A stretch of 64,000 bases of DNA from Mytilisepta virgata (taxonomy: Eukaryota > Mollusca > Bivalvia > Mytilida > Mytilidae), in the NCBI GenBank assembly GCA_028015205.1, contig CM051519.1, forward strand, positions 39,103,979 to 39,167,978, written 5' to 3'. Position 1 is the stretch's first letter; the number at the start of each line of letters is the position of its first letter. The notes beneath the pieces are model-generated. The model did no database searches. It worked only from the letters and a program-made list of their open reading frames with translations, and was not told where the DNA came from. Positions 59,201 through 64,000 of this stretch are shown piece after piece. A program made the position numbers and the translations under genes.

Positions 59201-62200
59201 TAGACATATGTACAGCGCCACAGAAAACAATCGAAGCCCCGCGAGATATACAAAATCTGTATTATTGAAATTGCTGCACAGTATGGATGTCAACAAATAA
59301 TAAATACATTTGTGTCTACAAAGTGTCCCCGTAGTGTCACATGCACAAAAATCATTAAAGTCCCATAGCTCCCGTAAAATTTGTTGAATCAAAATTTACG
59401 TGCAATAGGATGGATGAATTATTGTTTAACGTCCAGTGGCAACCAGGTGCATATCAGGACGAACGTGCGATAGGATCAAGTACATGTGGTGATTAATAAT
59501 CCTACGAAATCCGATCAGCGGTCTCAGAGGAGATGCGGTGACAAATAACTGTGACGGATGGAGAGAAAAATTAAAAGTCCCACAACTCACGTAAAATTTT
59601 TCGACTCAAAATGGCGCTGCAATATGATCCAGTACAAAAGTTTACTCACAATCCTAAAAAATTTGAACGAAATCCGTTCAGCTGTCTCAGAGGAGTTTCG
59701 CTGACAAAACAACTGTGACGGACGGACGGACAAACGGACGCAGACCATTACTAGGTCCCTCTGTCGCGTTGTGGACAATAAATACTATAAGATACCAAGA
59801 AGAAAAAGAATGTGTAAAATATGTAAAACTATTGGAAATGAAATAAAATTTTTATGATTTAAGTGAAAAAAAAACTAAATTTAATAATTTCTTAATCTCT
59901 CTAAGAAAAGCATAATTTATCTCAACAATAAGTAAAGTCTAGAAATACCTAAGGAATATTCGAAGGAGGCGAAAATCGAAACAACTGACAAACTCCGGAG
60001 AACAATGAGGACAAGACCAAAACAATTAAAAACTAAAAACATATGAACAACATGGACCCCATCAAAAAACTGGGGGTAGACTCAGGTGCTCCGGAAGAGT
60101 AAGCAGTCTCTGCTTCCTGCAGGACACCTGCCAAATAGAGATCTTAACACATCAACACAATACGATATAAACATAGTAGCTTTTTTCATAAAACAGTCTT
60201 ATTACATGTAACTGATGAGATACATTCTTTGATACCATTTTAGTGCACAAGATGTGGACATTTCGTCGATTTACGACTCATCAATTGGGCTCAAGGCCTA
60301 ATACTGTTGAAGACCAAAACAATAATAAAAAAAACTTGAAGAGAAAATTGAAAAACACCAAAATGACCAAAAAAAAGTCCACCAGCAGCGGTATCGACTC
60401 TGATATTAGACGCTAAAATCAAGCATTCGAAGACCGTACGTTTTTACGCTCGTAGTTATTATACGAGCTATCATTTACAAATACATGTGTACTTCTTCAA
60501 ACGTATATAAGTACCATCATAGACTGATGGCTTCTTAGGCTTCTTGTTTATACTGAGAGATTGGGTGTGTATAAAGTCGAGTTGAGTTCGAGTTACGTTT
60601 CAGTGGTCAAGTTATATTCCGAGTTCAAACCATTAAGACAGAACCAATCGACTGTTATGTTTTTGACTGTTTTCCTAGTTATGAAATGCAGCTATATCAG
60701 TTGGGGACTTGGATATAATTTTCAAAGGGGTCCATCCAAGAACTATTAAAATAACCTTTGTTATGAACTGACACGGTAGTTTCAGTTTGTTTGTTTGTTT
60801 ATTTAGTTGGGGTTTACGCCGTTTTCAGCGTATTTGGCTATTTCGCGGCGGCCAGTTTTTCATTGGTGGTTGAAGCCGGAGTACCCGGAGATAGGATATT
60901 TGGCAATCCTTTTTAATTAAGATCGGAGTACCATACATTCAAACACACAACATTAGTGTTGACAGGCCAGTGATCATTAGTAGTCGTGACGAGCTACCTA
61001 GACCACTCTGCCACCGAAGACCCGGTATTTTCAGAGTAAGCCTTTAAAAAAGTTTGGACGACGAACGCAAAGTTATGGCAATAAGTCACATAGCTAGCTC
61101 CACAAAGTGAGAACACCAGTATTTCCAAAGAGGGGTGCAGGTAAAGAAAAACAACGCTTCATGTAAAATTGCTTATTAGGTTACAAGTATTTATTTCTAT
61201 TTTAGCAAGTAAAAAACTTACAATTACAACCCGGGTAATATCCGGATTCAGAAGACAACCCTTCTGGACATAGCACTTTTCCTTCACCTAAAATCATAAA
61301 AACGTAATACTTGTATATTGCTCAAAATGATATATCAATCATTTACAGAGAAACGCATTACTGTCTGGAAACAGTGTGGAATATAGGTTCGATATTTTGA
61401 AAGTATAAATGTTAGATTTTTAAGACAAAAATGATTTCTAGTAGAAAAATTAATGCACTTGAAAAATTGAAAAAGGTATGATAGGCTAACTTAGACACAC
61501 CTTAAAAATTGTAAAACCGTTATTCAAATACATTTTATATTTTGTGCACTTTGAGGTGTTATACTTAATTTGATAAAATCTTATAGGAAGAGTTATCTCG
61601 CTTTGTGTTTTGGAAATTCCATAGGCGAAATGTTTTTGTTGCTCTTTATGACATGATTAAACAAAATCAAACAAGTTCACTTGACTGTTTAATTTACGAC
61701 TTAGCTAATTGTATCTGTCAGCAACGTGATTAGGCAATTTATATATATTCAGGTGCTAAAAAATTGAAAAAAACATTCCGCGAACTGAGGTTTTCAGAGA
61801 GTTAGACAAATCACTGCAATCTCATTATAGAATAAAATAAGAATTAATTGATAATTAAAAACCAATTGTTCAGAAAACAATTGAAGGTCTTTCCACCTCA
61901 ATTGCAGATTTGTTGATAAAAAAAATGAGGTTTAAAATGACGTTTAAATTAACATTCCAATATATCCAAAACGTCTAAAAACGTCTACAGAAATAATGAC
62001 GTTGCCAGAAATGACGTCAGCAAAAGTAGTGCCTGAATTTCACGCTTTCAATAGCTTTAATTGCTTTAAAAATCTGAAAAAAACTTATAAAGTGTGAAAA
62101 AATGCAAAATACGTAATATAGGTCATGACCTTGACCTTTGACCTTGTGACCTTTTTCAAGGTCATTGGTCGTTGAGGTCATTTTAGAAGACCCCATGCCA

Positions 62201-63461
62201 TTATTATGTACCATTGTCAAGTTATAAACGAAAAACCTTAAGTTTGAACGTTCTAGGCGCAATTACTCTCAAAAGATGACGTCATACAACTTGAACTCAA
62301 ATGTAACAAAGTTGCGCATCAATGTCCTAAACATTTCCACCATTACATTTCCTTGGCTATCCACAACCATTTCAGAGGAGTAGTGATAACAAGCAAATGT
62401 CAAATAATAGAACTTGACCTTGACCTTTGACCTTGATGCCAATTTGAAGGTTATCAATCCTTGATGTCAAAACAAAAGACCCCATGCCTTTATCATGTAC
62501 CATTGTTGAGAAATAAACGAAAAACCTCAAATTTAAACGTTCTAACGGCAATTACGCCTATAAAATGACGTCATACAACTTTTATGCAAATGTAACAAAG
62601 CTAGGTCTCAACGTCCTTAATATTTTCTCCATTACATTTTATCAGCTTTCTTTTACCGTTTCAGAGGAGAAGCGATAACAAGCAAAAGTCAAAATTTAGA
62701 ACTTGACCTTGCCCTTTGACCTTGACCTCATTTTACTTGTTAGGGGTCATGGACCCTAAATACAAAGTTTCATGTTGATATCTCAACTCTAAATAACAAT
62801 TTGTATGATACACCAAAAGTGAAAGTCGTTTGAAGGGAAATAACTCCTATGAAATGTCGTCAGATCCTTTCCAACCAAATGGAACAAAGTTGCGCACAGA
62901 TACACTGAAGACATTGCAAAAGATTTTAGGTCGATATCTTTTACGGTTACAGAGAAATAAAGATAACAAGAAAAGGAGGACGCGGGGAGATAACTCCTAT
63001 AAAAAAAGTGTTCGGTTACACAGGGTCAATGGTGAAATCGCAATCACTGTACGATATCATGGGCCAAAAATCCTTTCGATATGTCAAGTAACAAAAAAAC
63101 ATCCTAGACGGCAGAAGAAAAAAAAAAAAAAAAAAAAAAATAATCAGAACAAAAGCAAAAGGTCTTTCCACGGAAAGTGGAAAGACCTAATTATAAAAAG
63201 AATAAAGATTATAAAAGTATATAATCCTGATTTTAAAAGTGTTGAACATGGCTCTTTCAGACAAATAAGAGAATACTAAAAAGATAAAAACACTACCAAA
63301 GCAGTAGGAAGCGTTGGTTGGTGTTTTATTCAGATAATAAACATAATATCCCTGAGCACATCTGGTGAGTTTAATGTCTATTTTACTATCACACTCATTA
63401 CTATCCGTTTGTACACAAGGTATTCTGTCAACATCTCCTTCATTTATTTCTGGAAATGTTC
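35115..63461 (-). CDS. VWDE-like: Gene B: VWDE-like protein (fifteen exons, 5' end outside window)
   Basis: Fifteen minus-strand exons join in consistent phase and encode about 942 codons up to an in-frame TAG at 35203-35201. Order: second half of the D8C Cys module; short Cys motif; 'YWYIND' module; 'VPVGCIGS' module; VWD domain over three exons with DPHLTTFDG and GLCG; a long linker with RLRRSV and KR sites; a helical exon; an EGF-like domain over two exons; an exon with RRKR and ERCHRC; a Cys exon; and an exon whose frame continues past TAG into a membrane helix (IFIGVGFGLLTIIGLFLC then KKYRH). Paralogue of gene A in tandem, same strand. Expected to be extracellular; secreted if TAG is real, membrane-anchored if it is bypassed. 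The signal peptide and D8C start must lie beyond 64000. Introns are full of repeats, including RT element copies. Confidence 0.75.
35700..35736 (-). CDS. VWDE-like: Gene B mini-exon (37 nt)
   Basis: Acceptor AATTTTTAG|GAA, donor GGAG|GTAGGA; encodes ETCPDDTTESLG. Phase 0 in, phase 1 out, agreeing with both neighbours. Short, so the call rests on phase and splice sites. Confidence 0.55.
36252..36521 (-). CDS. VWDE-like: Gene B exon with furin-like site and CxxC
   Basis: 90 codons, phase 0-0, acceptor CTCAATAG|ATG, donor CTG|GTATGA. Contains NFRRKRSTKR (R-x-K-R type convertase site), SLSYDGSNFGDAVTL and ERCHRCNATSVYC. No domain name known to me. Confidence 0.65.
36840..37376 (+). mobile_element. 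5'-truncated copy of the RT element (3' UTR only)
   Basis: Collinear with 52050-52620 on the opposite strand: CATGATACGGGTT.TGTTCTT, GATACTA.ACCCCTA, GATTTTCTATATGAT, CCTCTAGCC, and the end TTGACACATTCCC..GTTTTCA-type followed by TTCTCTAT. In 52050-54460 this sequence directly follows the RT frame, so this is its 3' end. Lies in an intron of gene B. Confidence 0.75.
37565..37749 (-). CDS. VWDE-like: Gene B exon: end of EGF-like domain
   Basis: Acceptor TTTTTACAG|GT, donor GAG|GTATTG. Supplies FCVCDQEYIGADC, completing the EGF-like domain begun in the previous exon (C-x3-C-x5-C-x4-C-x-C-x8-C overall), then a linker with further cysteines. Confidence 0.75.
37750..38829 (-). other. Intron of gene B, no feature seen
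   Basis: AT-rich, one GC-richer patch near 37930 without recognised identity. Confidence 0.4.
38830..39016 (-). CDS. VWDE-like: Gene B exon: helical segment and start of EGF-like domain
   Basis: Acceptor TTATTCAG|ATT, donor TCAG|GTAATA (phase 1). Ends with LLCENNCSNNGKCVSG, the first three cysteines of an EGF-like domain. Two N-glycosylation sequons (NDT, NET). Confidence 0.8.
40557..41632 (+). CDS. Reverse transcriptase fragment, Penelope-like by motif
   Basis: About 358 codons, open to the stop at 41632. The frame seems to start at a TTG in the flanking repeat, so it has no start codon of its own and is a 5'-truncated gene. Motifs: FDFSTLYTTLPHDKLK (motif A region), IGIPMGTNCAPLLADLFLY (motif B), YRYIDDVLS (catalytic YIDD), SFLDLHLEF, YGVYISQLIRYARAC (thumb side). 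The FSTLYT...P.....GIPMGT pattern resembles Penelope-like RTs more than LINE or LTR RTs. No GIY-YIG endonuclease was seen downstream. This family is abundant in bivalve genomes and often annotated only as 'reverse transcriptase domain protein'. Confidence 0.7.
40557..41890 (+). mobile_element. RT element copy with the longest open RT frame
   Basis: Nested in the older repeat: flanks on both sides belong to its CCATGTTT / ATCAAAAATC segments. A short inverted pair AAGGTACATA lies near both ends (about 40565 and 41880). Confidence 0.7.
43206..43275. repeat. GGAC/GACG microsatellite
   Basis: Runs of ACGGACGGACGG with ACGACGG interruptions at the right end of the older repeat. Similar runs end the repeats at 1720-1770, 48806-48820 and 59720-59740. 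Confidence 0.85.
44082..44231 (-). CDS. VWDE-like: Gene B exon: 50-codon helical segment
   Basis: Phase 0-0; acceptor TGTTTTCAG|GTA, donor AAG|GTTATT. The peptide starts VNEFRNGWSEELARLACTEE, with two cysteines in total. Exon length and phase fit; no domain name. Confidence 0.7.
44232..44755 (-). other. Intron of gene B, no feature seen
   Basis: AT-rich; nothing recognised. Confidence 0.4.
44760..45540 (+). mobile_element. RT element fragment
   Basis: Reads FNFSFRYIDDVLSLNNSRFG, LEIKDTTKTAKSASYLDLHL and YDKRDDFDFPIVKLP, then after a frame change YGVYISQLIHYSRAC and the tail GAAGCAGAGACTGCTTACTC. Same subfamily as 27355-27900 and 59940-60145. At least one frameshift; truncated at motif C. 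Confidence 0.8.
45895..46880. mobile_element. Fold-back DNA element of about 1 kb
   Basis: Nested inverted segments: GGTGACGATTCCGGGTT (45899) with AACCCGGAACCGTCACTGG (about 46858); GCTGGAAGCTTAACC (about 45960) with GGTTAAGCTTCCAG (about 46645); and a central hairpin with arms of about 55 bp at 46241-46295 and 46309-46366 (GTTATGGAATTTCTCCACCC and its complement). No coding frame. Lies in an intron of gene B. Confidence 0.7.
46925..47060. repeat. Short dispersed repeat
   Basis: Shares GTCGATTTATTACTTATCAGT / GTTGTGCTCAAG / TGTTGAAAACCAAAACAA with 50385-50530 and 60240-60350. Confidence 0.6.
47318..47741 (-). CDS. VWDE-like: Gene B exon: post-VWD linker with convertase-like site
   Basis: 141 complete codons plus one carried base; acceptor TATTTTCAG|A, donor AAG|GTAATG. 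Eight cysteines in the first two thirds (YCKCENEAD..., NCNLTEVTENC...), then VVKRSALAKYRLRRSVYDSD, where RLRR|S fits a furin-type site, then an acidic tail. VWDE relatives carry a basic site in a similar place as far as I recall. Confidence 0.75.
47742..48578 (-). other. Intron of gene B, no feature seen
   Basis: AT-rich; nothing recognised. Confidence 0.4.
48579..48862. repeat. Short relative of the 532-1806 repeat
   Basis: Starts GTGTGAGTGCCCTCACTGAG then ATACCCCTGC (48601-48610), ends GCGGGGGCATAATG, with GGAGGAGTTGC and a GGACGGACGTACGGAC run before the end. Only one internal unit. Confidence 0.65.
48943..49151 (-). CDS. VWDE-like: Gene B exon: end of VWD domain
   Basis: Acceptor TTCTGCAG|ATT, donor GGAG|GTAACG (phase 2). 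Contains AGLCGYLS and SSDDF....V....QFANSWR, the GLCG...DDF...F..SW ending of VWD domains. Confidence 0.85.
49152..49891 (-). other. Intron of gene B, no feature seen
   Basis: Two short frames on either strand look like chance; no repeat family recognised. Confidence 0.35.
49892..50104 (-). CDS. VWDE-like: Gene B exon: middle of VWD domain
   Basis: 71 codons, phase 0-0. Contains NCANGWVGASCNCGIAVRSR and SLLVVRTCK, matching gene A exon 9 residue for residue around SC.CG.A..S..SL.VVRTC. Confidence 0.85.
50360..50590. repeat. Short dispersed repeat
   Basis: Shares GATGTGCACATTTCGTCGAT, GACTCATCAGTTG and CAAGGCCTAA with 60240-60350 and 46925-47060. Confidence 0.6.
50861..51010 (-). CDS. VWDE-like: Gene B exon: start of VWD domain
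   Basis: 50 codons, phase 0-0, acceptor TTATTATAG|GTA, donor TGG|GTAAGC. Peptide SGRQCSSFNDPHLTTFDGRR then YDYMEIGELVMYR: the canonical VWD opening. Confidence 0.85.
51011..52049 (-). other. Intron of gene B, no feature seen
   Basis: AT-rich; nothing recognised. Confidence 0.4.
52050..54460 (-). mobile_element. Longest but broken copy of the RT element
   Basis: Minus-strand order: 54440-54100 gives KSFLRKGPKYRSPLIIKW then FGEHFTPCNNHNSLISLIKH (upstream ORF part, with stops); 53500-53300 gives ALDFLLDNIFARFG and QVIGIPMGTNDPPLIADLFL (motif B); 53280-52590 gives FLDLDIYISNGRLNTKIYN, YGVYISQLVRFALVC and a C-terminal part; the 3' UTR reaches to the end sequence CATTCCCCGTTTTCATTCTC near 52060. 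A poly-A run at 52217-52238 interrupts the UTR. The copy is in an intron of gene B in the same orientation as the gene. Confidence 0.75.
54544..54921 (-). CDS. VWDE-like: Gene B exon: 'VPVGCIGS' module
   Basis: 126 codons, phase 0-0, acceptor TATTACAG|CCT, donor AAG|GTTGGT. TVPVGCIGS, CGIQFTSEDWNATRHL and IRIPDTK align with gene A exon 7. Confidence 0.85.
55280..56500. repeat. About five tandem units of roughly 240-280 bp
   Basis: The same order (ACACAAAATTTAGCTTTTC, GATACTTAGTCAAAT, TTTTGACATGAATTTA, AAAAGCTTCTCTGAGACTTA) recurs with AAACACAAA near 55346, 55607, 55886, 56163 and 56401. Units are diverged. AT-rich minisatellite in an intron of gene B. Confidence 0.7.
56820..57310 (-). repeat. 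Dispersed repeat copy 2
   Basis: Reverse-strand homologue of 1840-2345. The shared frame is broken by stops here, but nucleotide similarity extends over about 450 bp, well beyond the frame. Confidence 0.6.
57739..57825 (-). CDS. VWDE-like: Gene B exon: 29-codon linker
   Basis: Phase 0-0, acceptor TTTTTTAG|GTG, donor TAT|GTTAGT. VKCAVRARDASKV then FYYSLAFNAG; equal in length to gene A exon 6. Confidence 0.8.
57826..58592 (-). other. Intron of gene B, no feature seen
   Basis: AT-rich; nothing recognised. Confidence 0.4.
58593..58867 (-). CDS. VWDE-like: Gene B exon: 'YWYIND' module
   Basis: Acceptor CATTGTAG|CT, donor AAG|GTATTT. FKCNFDYDDQHSYDVYWYIN then YLREKDWIAKYKMNMK aligns with gene A exon 5; NVT sequons at the start. 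Confidence 0.85.
59360..59790. repeat. Two diverged 215-bp repeat units ending in a GGAC run
   Basis: AAAGTCCCA(T/C)A.CTC.CGTAAAA and GGAGAT/GGAGTTTCGCTGACAA blocks occur at 59363-59560 and 59575-59770, ending in ACGGACGGACGGACAAACGG. Includes a TTTAACGTCCAGTGGCAA segment near 59440 that is typical of mollusc dispersed repeats. Confidence 0.55.
59940..60145 (-). mobile_element. RT element 3'-end fragment
   Basis: GAAATACC.AA.GG.ATA then CTGACAAACTCCGGAGAACA, CATATGAACAACATGGACCC and GAGTAAGCAGTCTCTGCTTC match 27380-27590. Only the tail is present. Confidence 0.7.
60235..60390. repeat. Short dispersed repeat
   Basis: Third copy of the GTCGATTT.CGACTCATCA / CTCAAGGCCTAA repeat (see 46925 and 50360). 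Confidence 0.6.
60780..61025 (+). repeat. SINE-like mollusc dispersed repeat
   Basis: GGGTTTACGCCGTTTTCAGC, CGGCGGCCAGTTTTTCATTG, GCCGGAGTACCCGGAGA and a tail CTACCTAGACCACTCTGCCA form a block I associate with common molluscan SINE-type repeats. The class is from memory, not from a search. Confidence 0.5.
61222..61287 (-). CDS. VWDE-like: Gene B exon: short Cys motif
   Basis: 22 codons, phases 1-1, acceptor GATTTTAG|GT, donor AATT|GTAAGT. CPEGLSSESGYYPGC parallels gene A exon 4. Confidence 0.75.
61886..63190. mobile_element. Element with GGTCTTTCCAC ends and nuclear-receptor-like repeats
   Basis: Left end AAGGTCTTTCCACCTC at about 61885; right end GGTCTTTCCACGGAAAGTGG..AGACC at 63161-63190, itself a hairpin. 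Inside, a unit of about 290 bp recurs three times (around 62122, 62411 and 62701), each with TTGACCTTTGACCTTG. The right part contains a poly-A/T-rich run and no transposase. A non-autonomous DNA element is the likely class. Confidence 0.6.
62122..62760. promoter_or_regulatory. Repeated AGGTCA half-sites, DR1 arrangement
   Basis: The string TGACCTTGACCTTTGACCT at about 62126, and near-copies at about 62414 and 62704, is on the other strand AGGTCAAAGGTCAAGGTCA. It contains a perfect DR1 (AGGTCA-A-AGGTCA) and TCAAGGTCA, an extended half-site of the ERR/NR5 type. Further AGGTCA sites lie at 62160-62180. Function not shown. Confidence 0.55.
63297..63461 (-). CDS. VWDE-like: Gene B first visible exon: D8C module, second half
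   Basis: Acceptor TTATTTCAG|GA, donor CTTTG|GTAGTG, phases 1-1. Pattern C...ECDSKIDIKLTRC and GYYVYYL.......YCF aligns with gene A exon 3. The donor is weaker than usual. Exons 1-2 must lie beyond the right edge. Confidence 0.8.
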
Positions 63462-64000
63462 CTGAAATAACAACATGTTTTAATCAATACAGGTCATATG
63501 CATGTATACATGTATTACTTAAACTATGTGTGTATGCCATACTTGTGCATCTGCAATATTATCAAAGTATACTGTATGTGTTTGTTTGTAATATTGTTAG
63601 ATGCTTTTCAACAGTTTTGTGTTTGTAGCATTTATGATACAAGACTTTGAAACTCAGTTAGCTGATACAATTACAAATTTAAACAGCATGATTTCCTTCA
63701 GTTTAAGGTGCATAATGTACTCTGTATAAGAAATAGTATATACATGTACATTTTATTATTCAATTATAACACGTTGGAATTGGACAATATTGCTGTTAAG
63801 AGGTCCATAAAAATGATAGTGCAGTGTTATAATTGAATATTTTTTCACGAAAAACAAATTTCTAGTTCACCGTGCAATATCACAAAATATGGATTGGATT
63901 GAGACACATTGTTTCTATATAAATCTAAAAGTACGAAATGTAATAAACTTTCTCCACATAGTAATACAGTTCCATAGGGAAGTATTCTCTTTTTTTCATT
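63462..64000 (-). other. Intron of gene B reaching the window edge
   Basis: AT-rich. Preceding exons (signal peptide and D8C first half) are not visible before 64000. Confidence 0.4.

Noticed and set aside
59111..59392. 93-codon minus-strand frame as a gene
   Set aside because: Overlaps repeat sequence, no recognised motif or exon signal matching gene B.
62830..63279. 149-codon plus-strand frame as a gene
   Set aside because: Runs through a repeat end and a 24-base poly-A tract read as poly-Lys; it is part of the mobile element.

Overview
This is a window of an animal nuclear genome: AT-rich, with short exons, GT-AG introns and dense dispersed repeats. The gene content and repeat families (VWDE-like secreted proteins, repeats ending in GGAC/GACG runs, one abundant reverse-transcriptase family) suggest a bivalve mollusc, most likely a mussel. 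The organism call is an inference; no marker gene proves it.

Host genes. Two paralogous genes lie head to tail on the minus strand. Gene A has its start and signal-peptide exon at 24755 and runs left through nine readable exons to 3254; it continues beyond the left edge. Gene B enters from the right edge (first visible exon 63461) and runs left through fifteen exons to about 35115. Both match the von Willebrand factor D and EGF domain-containing (VWDE) layout: N-terminal D8C-type cysteine module, a 'YWYI(D/N)D' extracellular module, a 'VPVGCIGS' module and a split VWD domain. B then shows the VWD C-terminal part, a long linker with basic sites, one EGF, a further Cys module and a membrane-helix exon. 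Splice phases match exon for exon between the copies, and no break is seen except one in-frame stop directly before B's predicted membrane helix.

Mobile elements. (1) A young plus-strand Ty3/Gypsy LTR element (7787-17547, identical-length 1063-bp LTRs, 4-bp target duplication) sits antisense in intron 4 of gene A. It has gag-protease, pol and, where env would be, a third ORF coding for a zinc-finger protein with candidate splice signals. This copy is damaged: the protease Asp is Ala, there is a small RT deletion, and a 412-bp triplication interrupts RNase H. (2) A second, compact and apparently intact minus-strand Gypsy element (28585-33283, 216-bp LTRs, 5-bp duplication, one 1280-codon ORF) lies between genes A and B. 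(3) At least eight fragments of one non-LTR reverse-transcriptase family, Penelope-like by motif, are scattered on both strands. (4) There are several fold-back or inverted-terminus elements, tandem arrays, and a repeat array carrying DR1-type nuclear-receptor sites.

Region by region: 1-3200 repeats; 3254-24755 gene A with its Gypsy insertion; 24756-35100 intergenic with the second Gypsy element and RT fragments; 35115-64000 gene B, whose introns hold most of the remaining repeats. I saw no tRNA, rRNA or CRISPR array. All exon boundaries are by-eye splice predictions without transcript support.
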